From NCBI GenBank assembly GCA_030621085.1, contig JAUXIJ010000014.1, positions 1 through 52,626 on the forward strand: a stretch of 52,626 nt of DNA. Reading direction: 5' to 3'. Within the stretch, counting starts at the first letter, position 1; each line of letters opens with the position of its first letter. This stretch comes from Candidatus Cloacimonadota bacterium (GTDB taxonomy: Bacteria > Cloacimonadota > Cloacimonadia > Cloacimonadales > TCS61). The notes beneath the pieces were generated by a model. That model saw only the letters and a list, made by a program, of their open reading frames with translations. It searched no databases and was not told the DNA's origin. The position numbers and the translations under genes were made by a program. This document shows positions 32,931 to 41,237 of this stretch, in pieces.

Positions 32931-33071
32931 AATCATATTCCTTAATAATAGAAATTCCTTACTATCAGCATTTGAATTCAGGAAACTTGTTTACGAATGC
33001 AAAAAGCATTCCTTTTTGTCAATTGTAAAATACTATTCTTTTCTTAGAACATTAGCAAATAGAAAGATAAT

Positions 33072-33101
33072 AAAGGTGCTTTTGTTAATTAAAACACCTT
33101 T
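33072..33101. other. Hairpin in the divergent gap between HD-GYP and carboxyltransferase genes
   Basis: AAAGGTG and CACCTTT arms, with an inner TTTT/AAAA extension and one bulged C, form a stem of about 11 pairs. The 341-base gap is otherwise AT-rich and without a gene. Confidence 0.4.
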
Positions 33102-33207
33102 TAAGAAAATCAAAATGCCCGCAGGTTTTTTAGAATTCTGATGAATACTGATGGTGAGCTTATTAGCATTGCATGGGATGTAATTAATTATTTTTTACTT
33201 TACACTT

Positions 33208-33237
33208 TTGAATTGGACTAAGATTTTTACTTACAAT
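33208..33237 (+). promoter_or_regulatory. Candidate promoter of the carboxyltransferase operon
   Basis: TTGAAT, an 18-base spacer and TACAAT lie 34 bases before the ATG. This is the best sigma-70-like pair in the gap. It is read by eye only. Confidence 0.35.
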
Positions 33238-33271
33238 TATAAAAAAAGTAATCTTATTTTGGGAGATAGAT

Positions 33272-34828
33272 ATGAAAGTTTCTGAAAAGATCGAAGCTTT
33301 AAAGAAAAGAGCAGAAAAAACTAAAGAAATGGGTGGTAAGGCTCGTATAGAGAAACAACACGAAAAGCATAAGCTTTCTGCCCGGGAACGTCTTGACCTT
33401 CTATTTGATGAAGGTACGTTCCGCGAAATAGACATGTTTGTAAAACACCGTTCCACGAACTTCAATATGCCCACCACAGAAATTCCATCCGATGGCGTTA
33501 TCACGGGTCATGGGCTGGTAAATGGTCGTCCGGTTTTTGCCTATGCACAAGATTTTACATCTCGCGGTGGTTCTCTGGGAGAACAACATGCCCAGAAGAT
33601 GGTTAAAGTAATGGATCTTGCCATGAAAGCGGGTGTACCCATCATTGGCATGAACGATTCGGGTGGTGCCCGCGTGGAAGAAGGTATAGATTCATTAAAA
33701 GGTTATGGAGATATTTTCTTCCGTAATTCCAGAGCTTCCGGTGTAATACCGCAGATATCTTTGATCATGGGACCAACAGCCGGTGGAGCAGTTTATTCTC
33801 CAGCAATGACCGATTTTGTGTTTATGGTAAAAAATAGCGGTTATATGTTCATTACCGGACCCAGCGTTATCAAATCTGTTACGGGAGAAGAAACTACTTT
33901 TGAAGAACTGGGTGGAGCGATGACCAATAACACCAAAAGCGGGAATGCTCATTTTGCCTGTGAAAGTGACGAAGATGCTATCGAACAGGTAAAAATGCTA
34001 CTTAGTTATATTCCTGGTAACAATCTGGATGATCCACCGATCATCCCTACGGGAGACGACCCCGGCAGACTGTGCCCGGAACTGGATACGATAATTCCGG
34101 ATAATCCCAAAGCCGGTTACGATATGAGAGATATTATTCATTCTATCCTCGACTATGGAGAGTTCTACGAAATTCACGAACATTTTGCTCAGAATGCAGT
34201 TATCGGTTTTGGTCGGTTGAATGGTAAAACTGTGGGTATCATTGCCAACCAGCCGCTTGTTTTGGCAGGATGCCTGGATATCAATGCTTCCGATAAGATC
34301 GCTCGTTTCATTCGTTTCTGCGATGCTTTCAATATTTCACTTATCACTTTTGTAGATGTACCCGGATATCTGCCCGGCTGTGATCAGGAATGGGGTGGAG
34401 TTATTCGTCATGGAGCCAAGATCCTCTGGAGTTATTCCGAAGCAACAGTTCCCAAGCTTACGGTTACAACTAGGAAAAGTTATGGTGGTGCCTATATTGC
34501 TATGAGTTCCCAACATCTGGGAGCAGATGCACTTTTTGCCTGGCCCTCTGCAGAAATTGCCGTGATGGGTGCTCAGGGTGCAGTAAATATAGTTGCCAGT
34601 TACAGGAAAGAGATAAAAGAAGCAAAAGACCCCAAAGCAAAAAGACAGGAAAAAATAAAAGAATACGAGGAACTTTTTAACAATCCTTACAGCGCAGCTG
34701 AGCGCGGATATATAGACGCTGTAATTCAACCCTGCGAAACCCGTGTAAGACTTATCGATGCGCTGGACCTACTTTACACAAAGAAAGAAAATATTCCGCC
34801 TAAAAAACACGGAAACATTCCCTTATAG
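33272..34828 (+). CDS. Propionyl/methylmalonyl-CoA carboxyltransferase (12S-type)
   Basis: The protein has 518 residues with GGGAGA before the ATG. It is the acyl-CoA carboxyltransferase fold: HKLSARERLDLLFDEGTFRE, FAYAQDFTSRGGSLGE, GMNDSGGARVEEGIDSLKGY, then MGPTAGGAVYSPAMTDFVFM in the N-terminal half, and VDVPGYLPGCDQEWGGVIRH, KSYGGAYIAMSSQH and FAWPSAEIAVMGAQGAVNIV in the C-terminal half. These match PCC beta, methylmalonyl-CoA decarboxylase alpha and transcarboxylase 12S subunits. The downstream partners (small epsilon-like protein and biotin-bearing 5S-like subunit) and the absence of a biotin carboxylase favour a decarboxylase or transcarboxylase. It is cytoplasmic. Confidence 0.93.
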   Translation: MKVSEKIEALKKRAEKTKEMGGKARIEKQHEKHKLSARERLDLLFDEGTFREIDMFVKHRSTNFNMPTTEIPSDGVITGHGLVNGRPVFAYAQDFTSRGGSLGEQHAQKMVKVMDLAMKAGVPIIGMNDSGGARVEEGIDSLKGYGDIFFRNSRASGVIPQISLIMGPTAGGAVYSPAMTDFVFMVKNSGYMFITGPSVIKSVTGEETTFEELGGAMTNNTKSGNAHFACESDEDAIEQVKMLLSYIPGNNLDDPPIIPTGDDPGRLCPELDTIIPDNPKAGYDMRDIIHSILDYGEFYEIHEHFAQNAVIGFGRLNGKTVGIIANQPLVLAGCLDINASDKIARFIRFCDAFNISLITFVDVPGYLPGCDQEWGGVIRHGAKILWSYSEATVPKLTVTTRKSYGGAYIAMSSQHLGADALFAWPSAEIAVMGAQGAVNIVASYRKEIKEAKDPKAKRQEKIKEYEELFNNPYSAAERGYIDAVIQPCETRVRLIDALDLLYTKKENIPPKKHGNIPL

Positions 34829-34837
34829 GAACTAAAC

Positions 34838-35005
34838 GTGAAAAAGAATAAAAAACTACAAGCCGCCATTGCCGGTGTAATACAATTCCTCATGCAAGAG
34901 GAAGAAAATAACAACAATAAGAAAAATAATCACTGGGTGATGTCTGGCAGAAAGATAATCATGCACAATCGTATGTTAGTGCAGAGAAGAGATTTTAAGC
35001 GGTGA
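34838..35005 (+). CDS. Small methylmalonyl-CoA decarboxylase epsilon-like subunit
   Basis: The protein has 55 residues from a GTG with AGGA eight bases upstream, directly after the carboxyltransferase stop. It reads KKLQAAIAGVIQFLMQEEEN, an Asn/Lys linker, then HWVMSGRKIIMHNRMLVQRR. The two-part pattern, a helix plus a W-x-x-x-GR-x-x-x-M-x-x-R tail, matches the small assembly subunits (epsilon/delta C-terminus) associated with methylmalonyl-CoA decarboxylase and related carboxyltransferases. It likely helps bind the biotin-bearing subunit to the 12S-type core. It is easily missed because of its size and GTG start. Confidence 0.65.
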   Translation: MKKNKKLQAAIAGVIQFLMQEEENNNNKKNNHWVMSGRKIIMHNRMLVQRRDFKR

Positions 35006-35054
35006 AGCGGTTGGAAGCGTGGAAGTGTGAAAGCGTTGTAGCGTAAGGAAGAGG

Positions 35055-35402
35055 ATGCATAAAGATTTGGATGTATGGAAGCTGGGAATTAACCTTGTAG
35101 AGAAAATATATAAAATTACATCTCAATTTCCAAAATTTGAACATTTTGGTTTATCTTCTCAGATGCAACGTGCTGCTGTTTCTATTCCTTCTAATATTGC
35201 AGAAGGTGCTGCTATAAATTCTGAAAAAGAATATAGTCACTTTCTATATATAAGCCTGGGTTCATTATCTGAGTTGGAAACTCAATTAATTATTTCACAA
35301 AAATTAAAATATATTAACGATAAATTTATTTTTGAAGAAGTTGAAAAACTTAGAAGAAAATTACTAAATTTTATAAAATATTTTAAAGAAAAAAACGCGT
35401 AA
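35055..35402 (+). CDS. Four-helix-bundle protein of the 23S rRNA intervening-sequence type
   Basis: The protein has 115 residues. KDLDVWKLGINLVEKIYKIT, then SSQMQRAAVSIPSNIAEGAA, SHFLYISLGSLSELETQLII and LRRKLLNFIKYFK are the four helices of the S23/IVP family (TIGR02436-like). Such genes travel inside 23S rRNA insertions but also occur alone in chromosomes. Here it splits the carboxyltransferase operon. The preceding 50 bases are rich in repeated AAGCG-T units, and the following bases have partly complementary ACGCG and TGCGCTTTT. These flanks suggest insertion as a structured unit. Its biochemical role is unknown. Confidence 0.85.
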   Translation: MHKDLDVWKLGINLVEKIYKITSQFPKFEHFGLSSQMQRAAVSIPSNIAEGAAINSEKEYSHFLYISLGSLSELETQLIISQKLKYINDKFIFEEVEKLRRKLLNFIKYFKEKNA

Positions 35403-35445
35403 ACGGTTTTCTCTTATGCGCTTTTCTCTTATAATGGAGGAATAA

Positions 35446-37362
35446 ATGAAATTTGATACACATGGCATTCTGGAAATGTCAAAGATGAATTATGACCCGA
35501 ACCGTCCCCAAGCAAAAAACCCTATCAAGATACAGGATCTTAGTTTCCGTGATGGTCATCAGAGTATTTTTGCTACCCGCGGCAGAACGGAGGACATGCT
35601 GCCAGTGGCTGAGAGGATGGATGAAATCGGATTCTATTCCATGGAAATATGGGGTGGAGCTACTTTTGATACAATGCACAGATTCTTGAATGAAGATCCC
35701 TGGGAAAGGATCAGGACCCTTAAAAAATATATTAAGAAAACTCCTTTCTCGATGCTGCTCAGAGGTCAAAATGTTGTAGGATACCGTAATTATGCCGATG
35801 ATGTTGTGGAAGCATTCATCCAGCGAGCCTGCGATAATGGGATCGATATCTTTCGTGTGTTCGATGCTCTTAATGATTTCAGGAATTTTGAAACTGCTGT
35901 AAAGATAATTAAAAAGAATAAAAAACATTTCCAGGGAACCATCTGCTATTCTCTCACAGAACCACGCATGGGTGGCGACACATATAATCTGGATTATTAC
36001 CTGGAAAAAGCAAAGCAACTCGAAGAGATCGGTGCCGATACCATTTGCATTAAAGACATGGCCGGGTTGGTTTCTCCTTACGATGTTTATAACCTGATCC
36101 GCATACTTAAAAAACAGACAAAAATTCCGTTACATCTGCATACTCACTTCACTTCCGGAATGGGTGATCTGGCTATTTTCAAAGCCATTGAAGCCGGAGT
36201 GGATATTGTTGATACATGTATGGCTCCTTATGCTTATCGAACTTCTCATCCTGCTGTAGAACCATTAGTTGTGTCTCTTTTGGGAACGAACAGGGATACT
36301 GGTTTTGATATAAAAAAAATAGCTGTGATCGATAAAGAAATGGAAAAGATCATTCCGAAATACAAACACCTGCTCGATGATACAAAAAATGCCATCATCG
36401 ATATCAATGTTATTCTTCATCAAACTCCTGGTGGAATGCTTTCCAACCTGGTGAATCAGCTTCGCCAGATGGATGCTCTGGACAGGTTGGATGATGTTTT
36501 CGAAGCTTTGCCAAGAGTAAGAAAAGAACTTGGGCAGGTTCCATTAGTTACTCCCACCAGTCAAATCGTGGGAATTCAAACAGTAAATAATGTTCTTTAT
36601 GATAAAGAAGAAGGAGAATATTCCCAGATTACAGAACAGGTAAAAGACCTCTGCTTTGGATTATATGGAAAGACTACACTTCCTATCGATAAAAAAGTTC
36701 AGAAAAAAGCTTTGAAAGGATATCCTCGTGGTGAAACACCAATTTCTACACGTCCCGGTGATACACTGGAACCGGAACTTCCCAAAGTGAAAAAAGAGGT
36801 TAAAGGACTGGCAAAAGATCTGGATGATGAAATTATCTGCGCACTTTATCCTTTAACGGGTAAACGCTTTCTGAAATGGAAATATGGTTTGGAAGAAATT
36901 CCTGATGATGTAAAACCTAAAACTCTGGAAGAAGTGGAAAAAGAAAAAGAAATAGTACGAAAAGCTCTTTCCGGTGAACTCACAGCCAAAGTCGGCAAAG
37001 ATAAACCTGCCAACCTGCGCCCATTTGATGTGTATGTAGATGGTGAACATTTTAATGTGGAAGTAGCAGATCCCAACGCCCGTGGAGTTAGTGTAAGCTT
37101 ACAGAAAAAAGAAAAGAAAGCTGTAGAAACAGATGATTCAGGCAATCTGCGTGCTCCCATTCCGGGAATGATCCTCGAGTACAAAAAGAAGGTTGGGGAT
37201 ATCGTAGAAGTTGGTGAAACCGTGGTCGTGCTGGAAGCCATGAAAATGTTCAATAACCTGGCAGCACCATGCGATGGTGAGATCAAGGATATTGTTTTTA
37301 AAGCTGGTGAATCAGTTGTAAAAGGAGATATTCTCTGCTATATTGAGCCGGCGAAAAAATAA
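35446..37362 (+). CDS. Biotin-dependent pyruvate/oxaloacetate carboxyltransferase (PycB/OadA/5S-type)
   Basis: The protein has 638 residues with TGGAGGA before the ATG. The HMGL-like TIM barrel (about 25-320) has IQDLSFRDGHQSIFATR, MEIWGGATFD, LLRGQNVVGYR and HLHTHFTSGMGD, with an active-site lysine in ICIKDMAGL. A PYC/OADA conserved domain follows (about 320-500). The C-terminal biotinyl domain has PIPGMILEYKKKVGD and VVVLEAMKMFNNL, whose Lys carries biotin. The domain order equals that of oxaloacetate decarboxylase alpha. With the adjacent 12S-type protein, it could transfer carboxyl from methylmalonyl-CoA to pyruvate. No membrane (beta) decarboxylase subunit is nearby. It ends 32 bases before a terminator. 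Confidence 0.92.
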   Translation: MKFDTHGILEMSKMNYDPNRPQAKNPIKIQDLSFRDGHQSIFATRGRTEDMLPVAERMDEIGFYSMEIWGGATFDTMHRFLNEDPWERIRTLKKYIKKTPFSMLLRGQNVVGYRNYADDVVEAFIQRACDNGIDIFRVFDALNDFRNFETAVKIIKKNKKHFQGTICYSLTEPRMGGDTYNLDYYLEKAKQLEEIGADTICIKDMAGLVSPYDVYNLIRILKKQTKIPLHLHTHFTSGMGDLAIFKAIEAGVDIVDTCMAPYAYRTSHPAVEPLVVSLLGTNRDTGFDIKKIAVIDKEMEKIIPKYKHLLDDTKNAIIDINVILHQTPGGMLSNLVNQLRQMDALDRLDDVFEALPRVRKELGQVPLVTPTSQIVGIQTVNNVLYDKEEGEYSQITEQVKDLCFGLYGKTTLPIDKKVQKKALKGYPRGETPISTRPGDTLEPELPKVKKEVKGLAKDLDDEIICALYPLTGKRFLKWKYGLEEIPDDVKPKTLEEVEKEKEIVRKALSGELTAKVGKDKPANLRPFDVYVDGEHFNVEVADPNARGVSVSLQKKEKKAVETDDSGNLRAPIPGMILEYKKKVGDIVEVGETVVVLEAMKMFNNLAAPCDGEIKDIVFKAGESVVKGDILCYIEPAKK

Positions 37363-37394
37363 CTGTAAGAAACACCTGTATAAAATATAAAAAG

Positions 37395-37421
37395 AAACCC
37401 GCAGAAATGCGGGTTTTATTT
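37395..37421. terminator. Bidirectional terminator between convergent genes
   Basis: AAACCCGCA, a GAAA loop and TGCGGGTTT are followed by TTATTTT on the plus strand and by a T-rich tract on the minus strand (the preceding A-rich AAAAAGAAA). It sits between the carboxyltransferase gene and the convergent SPOR gene. Confidence 0.88.
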
Positions 37422-37443
37422 TGATAAGTTTTTTTCCAAATAA

Positions 37444-38886
37444 TTATTTTTGTATATTTAAATAATCCTTTTTTACCCAGCCAGACCATGATCTATCATT
37501 CGGTGTAATGGTGAATTTTACCCAGTTATTTTTTTCTTCCACCACAAAGATAGTGACTCCCTTCATTAGTTTACCGATAGGATCGACGGCATAATAGGTG
37601 CCGGGACCAATGCGGATGTTCACATTATCTGTATTACAAGAGGCTACATAATTCACTGCATGAGGCTGGTATTTGGGATTCATGGAAGTAACGATTGGCT
37701 CGGTTAGAGTTTCATCAACTTCCTTGGTTGTTACTACCTTCCGATCTACCTTCCGGTCTACGGTCTTCTGGTCTACGGTCTTTTGGTCTACGACCTTTTG
37801 GTCTTTTTCCTTTTTTACGATCCAGTAACTTTGTACGAAATTAATATTTTTTTTCAACTCTTCACCAATTTTACCGGCTTGCGTTTGTGAATATTGATCT
37901 GCCAGACGAAGGCGGTAGAAAGTGGTGCCGTTCTTCACTGTATAGGTAATCTTAGCTTTGTAACCTCTTTGTTCCAGATCTCTTTTTCTTTTTTCTACAG
38001 TTGAACGATCGCGATTTGCCAATATCTGGATCTCGTATTCTTTTTTGCCTGTATCTATTTTTGTTTTAGTTTCCTTCTCTTTTCTTACGATGGGAACAGT
38101 AGTTGTAACGCTTTTACCTTCTTTGATCTCATCCAGCCAGAATTCCTTAACATTCCGAGAATCTTTAATAAGTTTATCTCCCAGAGCCAATGCTTCAGGT
38201 TCGGAATATAAACCGCGCATACGCAATCTGTATATTATTTTTGTACCTTTTGTTATGGTTAGTATTTTGGTTTTATAACCCAGTTTATCAAGATTTATTT
38301 TTATTTGCTCGACCCTGGAATAATCGGCACTGGCCAAAAGTTGTATTTCAAATTGTTTATCTTCTTCCAATTTTACAGCTGTAACCACTTCTTCCTTGCG
38401 AGTTGAAACAGGTTCTTTTTCTGTTACAAAGGGTTTTTCCTTATGGACAAATTCTGTTTTAGTTTCGATCTCATCCAGCCAGAAACTTTCGATAGCAGGA
38501 TATTTCTTTTTTAATTCCTCACCCAATGCTAAAGCTTCTTCCTCATGGTAGAGCCCTTCCATACGCAGGCGGTAGATGATCTCACCTTCTCTTTTCAGTT
38601 TGGTTATCTTAGTTTGATATCCGGCTTTAGCCAGCTTATTCTGCAGGTGCTCCACTTTTGCGTACTTATTGCTGGCCAGAATTTGCAGGGCAAATATCTC
38701 TTCATATTCAGGAAGGTATTCTTGTTCTACCCTGGCTGTATCCAGAGTTGTCTTAGATATCTCGATCTTTTGTTTTTCTGCAGTAGCTTTTACTTTATGC
38801 GTAACAGTACCAACGATAAAAGCAATTATGCTAATAAGTGCAGCGATAGCTATAATTATTACGATCAAGGCTATAACTTTTCTCAT
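37444..38886 (-). CDS. Envelope protein with three SPOR-like repeats and an SH3 domain
   Basis: The protein has 480 residues. The N-terminus (VIALIVIIIAIAALISIIAF) is one membrane anchor. Three repeats of about 75 residues follow, each starting FALQILASNKYAKVEHLQNK, FEIQLLASADYSRVEQIKIN or YEIQILANRDRSTVEKRKRD and ending near YRLRM/L, GEELKK and a SFW/EFW/SYW motif. These are SPOR-like folds, which bind denuded peptidoglycan. A charged VDQKT/VDRKV repeat linker precedes a C-terminal bacterial SH3 domain (NVNIRIGPGTYYAVDPIGKL, WSGWVKKDYL). It most likely acts at the cell wall or septum. It is alone on the minus strand, with the convergent operon ending at the shared terminator. Confidence 0.78.
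   Translation of the reverse strand: MRKVIALIVIIIAIAALISIIAFIVGTVTHKVKATAEKQKIEISKTTLDTARVEQEYLPEYEEIFALQILASNKYAKVEHLQNKLAKAGYQTKITKLKREGEIIYRLRMEGLYHEEEALALGEELKKKYPAIESFWLDEIETKTEFVHKEKPFVTEKEPVSTRKEEVVTAVKLEEDKQFEIQLLASADYSRVEQIKINLDKLGYKTKILTITKGTKIIYRLRMRGLYSEPEALALGDKLIKDSRNVKEFWLDEIKEGKSVTTTVPIVRKEKETKTKIDTGKKEYEIQILANRDRSTVEKRKRDLEQRGYKAKITYTVKNGTTFYRLRLADQYSQTQAGKIGEELKKNINFVQSYWIVKKEKDQKVVDQKTVDQKTVDRKVDRKVVTTKEVDETLTEPIVTSMNPKYQPHAVNYVASCNTDNVNIRIGPGTYYAVDPIGKLMKGVTIFVVEEKNNWVKFTITPNDRSWSGWVKKDYLNIQK
37741..37804 (-). repeat. 15-bp tandem repeat inside the SPOR gene
   Basis: About four in-frame 15-base units around TTGGTCTACGGTCTT code for VDQKT/VDRKV in the linker before the SH3 domain. 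A length that is a multiple of three allows copy-number change without a frameshift. Confidence 0.7.
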
Positions 38887-39135
38887 AATTTATCCTTACA
38901 TAACACCTGGAAACATTAACCAATTAATAAACCAGATCATTACACAGTTCTCAATTATATTTTCCCTTCTCAACAGAGCAACACAACTTATTATTTTTTA
39001 TAATCTTCCAAATGTGAAAAAACTATAATGATGTTTTTTGGCAACAAAAAATTTATCTCAGTTCATTTTCCGGTCAATCTATGTTTAGAATATTATTGTT
39101 TTTCACTGAGTATTTAATAATAAATTCCTTAATTT

Positions 39136-39963
39136 TTACCTTTCCAGATACTGTGTTCTGTAACTAAGTCTGCCGTTTTTATATTCAAATATTCTAAAAG
39201 AAGGCTGTCTGCCCCAATGATCTGTTACAGAGGCAGAAATATAAAGTGGTACTTCGCCCAGCCAGTAATGTTCATCCCTGTGAAAATGCCCGGCGAGCAC
39301 AGCTACAACGTTGTAAGCATTCAGTACTTCTTCCCAACTTGAACGAATGTCTGTTTCCCAGCCGTTGTGCATTTTATTCAGGTAAAAATCTTCTACAGAG
39401 GGGATATGATGGAAAACTACAGTTGGTCTGCCTTCAGCACGCTTGAGTGCTTCCTCCAGTTCCTGCAATGGATCAAAATCTTCTACTGAAAATGATCTTG
39501 CCAGCGGATTTGAATAAAGTCCGATAAAAACAATTTCCCCGAACTTATTCTCAGTAATCAGTGGTCCGAAACGTTCTATGTAAGCATCTTTTGTGCTATC
39601 AAGATTATTACGATAGATATCATGGTTACCCGGGATCAATAGAAGCGGAGCTTCCAATTGTTCAAGTGCTGAAATAGCGTTTATTACGGCAATTGTATCT
39701 TCCATTCCATAATTTACAATATCACCGGTGTGAACGATGCATTGAATGTGCATGGGAAGATTATTGATCTGCTCCACAATTTTCTGTGTAAGTTTTAGGT
39801 TATTCTCTGTTCCTACATGTGTATCTGTCATATGCACAAAATAGAAATGGTTATTCAGGCTGTCTGATACTTCTTCCTGAGCATACAATGAAACACAGAA
39901 AATATATGCTGTAACGAAAAGTAACCACAGATATCTTCTGTTTAAATTTTGGTATCTTAGCAT
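39136..39963 (-). CDS. Exported calcineurin-like metallophosphoesterase
   Basis: The protein has 275 residues. YLWLLFVTAYIFCVSLYAQ gives a signal peptide with a likely cut after YAQ. All metal-binding blocks are present: FVHMTDTHVG, VHTGDIVNYG, LLIPGNHDIYR, VVFHHIPS and VLAGHFHRDEHYW. The enzyme therefore looks active, outside the cytoplasmic membrane. Substrates in the family range from phosphoesters to nucleotides and cannot be chosen here. The ATG follows a GGAGGGAAA site. There is no operon partner on the same strand close by. Confidence 0.85.
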   Translation of the reverse strand: MLRYQNLNRRYLWLLFVTAYIFCVSLYAQEEVSDSLNNHFYFVHMTDTHVGTENNLKLTQKIVEQINNLPMHIQCIVHTGDIVNYGMEDTIAVINAISALEQLEAPLLLIPGNHDIYRNNLDSTKDAYIERFGPLITENKFGEIVFIGLYSNPLARSFSVEDFDPLQELEEALKRAEGRPTVVFHHIPSVEDFYLNKMHNGWETDIRSSWEEVLNAYNVVAVLAGHFHRDEHYWLGEVPLYISASVTDHWGRQPSFRIFEYKNGRLSYRTQYLER

Positions 39964-40010
39964 TATTTTCCCTCCTTATTATTTTGAGCTATAAGTTCTG
40001 CAAAATAGAG

Positions 40011-40142
40011 TTTTTTTGTCATCCTGAGAAATTCTTCTTGCTTTTCCATCGAAGGATCTCCACTTATAATGAGACTTGTCCGTCGTGGAGGATTCTTCGT
40101 GAGAAAAATTTTCGAAGATTTCCTCAGAAAGACAGATTTTTT
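40011..40142. repeat. Intergenic element with long imperfect terminal inverted repeats
   Basis: The left end TTTTTTTGTCATCCTGAGAA and right end CCTCAGAAAGACAGATTTTT (with CGAAGATT before it) are inverted copies with mismatches. An inner pair, GGATCTCCAC and GTGGAGGATTC, extends the same fold. No coding frame is convincing. It resembles the shorter element at 22541. Such units could be non-autonomous mobile repeats. Confidence 0.55.
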
Positions 40143-40174
40143 CATTTTACAGAATCCCTTTATTTATTGTTAGT

Positions 40175-40843
40175 TTAACGACGTTCCAGATACAATAACC
40201 TGGTTATAAAAATTGCCAGCAATAAAGCAAAATGACACATAATGGAAGGCAATGCTCCTCTTGTATAAGGAATGGCAATTACCGTTATCAGAGAGGGTAG
40301 AATAAAAGCCAGTGAACCCAGAAGCATCTGACCCAAAAGTAGACGCTGCTTGTAATCTTTGCAGATCATCACACCATGTGCCGATAGAAACAACATCCCC
40401 AGCATTCCCAGATGATAAAATCCGGCATAAATAATATACTGCGGCATGGGATTGGAATAACGGGCAAATATAATCGTACATACCGATTTCGTTACAAAAC
40501 TTTTGTCTATAAATAGCCAAATGCTGATTAATAAAGCAAGCGTGAACATTAAACGTGTAAACCAGTAAATTGCTTTTTTCTTTGTGGGAAAAAGCAGAAC
40601 AATTAACAGGATACCTGCAGGAGGAAGCCAGGCTATTATTATAAATGCCAGACGTGAAAAAAATATGCTGCTCTGTGGAGCGGTACAGATCACCACTTCT
40701 AATATCTGGTATGCTGCCAGCAGAAAAAGAAGGACACTACTTGCATAAATGATCTTTTTTCTTCCTGCTCCCAGCAAAGCCCACACAGCAGCAATAATCT
40801 CAAAGAGTGCAGTTGCTATCGATAATATCGGTGAGTAATTCAT
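40175..40843 (-). CDS. Polytopic membrane protein of unknown function
   Basis: The protein has 222 residues from MNYSPILS, chosen because AAGGA lies nine bases upstream; an in-frame ATG at 40951 would add a polar, lysine-rich 36-residue tail and lies over a hairpin. About seven hydrophobic helices are visible, for instance SIATALFEIIAAVWALLGAG, ASSVLLFLLAAYQILEVVIC, LAFIIIAWLPPAGILLIVLL, LMFTLALLISIWLFID and SIMCHFALLLAIFITRLLYL. The arrangement recalls stand-alone seven-helix sensor modules, but no signalling domain is attached. I do not recognise the family. Confidence 0.6.
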   Translation of the reverse strand: MNYSPILSIATALFEIIAAVWALLGAGRKKIIYASSVLLFLLAAYQILEVVICTAPQSSIFFSRLAFIIIAWLPPAGILLIVLLFPTKKKAIYWFTRLMFTLALLISIWLFIDKSFVTKSVCTIIFARYSNPMPQYIIYAGFYHLGMLGMLFLSAHGVMICKDYKQRLLLGQMLLGSLAFILPSLITVIAIPYTRGALPSIMCHFALLLAIFITRLLYLERR

Positions 40844-40942
40844 ATAAAAAATCCTTATTTTTTCATTTTTATAATTTATGTAGAATATCTTTATTTTTAA
40901 AAGGAATGTGTCAAACGAAAAATTCGTGGATATATTTTCTCT

Positions 40943-41153
40943 CATTCCCATCTTTTCAGTTGGGAATGTGGTAAGATGCGAAGTTTCTACTTCGCAAATT
41001 GAAGCAGAAGCTTTATAAAATTATTGCTTTCCGAAGCAGAAGCTTCGGAAAGAAGAGAAGAGAAGATTTTCAAAAAATAATAGACACAAAACACAACCTT
41101 CTTTAAAAAGAATAAGGCAAGACTTGACTCGTTTGAACCACTCAAGAGTGGTC
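40943..41153. other. Cluster of four perfect hairpins before polA
   Basis: CATTCCCA/TGGGAATG (40943-40968), GCGAAGT-TTCT-ACTTCGC (40978-40995), CTTTCCGAAG/CTTCGGAAAG (41027-41052) and ACCACTC-AA-GAGTGGT (41138-41153) occur within about 210 bases. None has a T-run typical of a terminator. No gene is seen in this gap between divergent genes. Confidence 0.5.
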
Positions 41154-41237
41154 AGATGAGTTGAGAATTGCGAATTAAAAACATTGGTTTCGCTTCAAGC
41201 TTTGCATCGAAGCAAGTCCAATGGAAGTTGGAGTTAT

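Noticed and set aside
39963..40145. Minus-strand 60-codon ORF between the phosphoesterase and the membrane protein
   Set aside because: It lies wholly in the inverted-repeat element and its composition follows the repeat rather than a protein.
40844..40951. 36-residue polar extension of the membrane protein
   Set aside because: Lysine-rich, low-complexity sequence whose ATG lies in a hairpin; a better start with AAGGA exists at 40843.
41184..41237. 18-residue N-terminal extension of DNA polymerase I
   Set aside because: It is not conserved-looking and has no ribosome site; the ATG at 41238 follows GGAG and gives the usual polA start.
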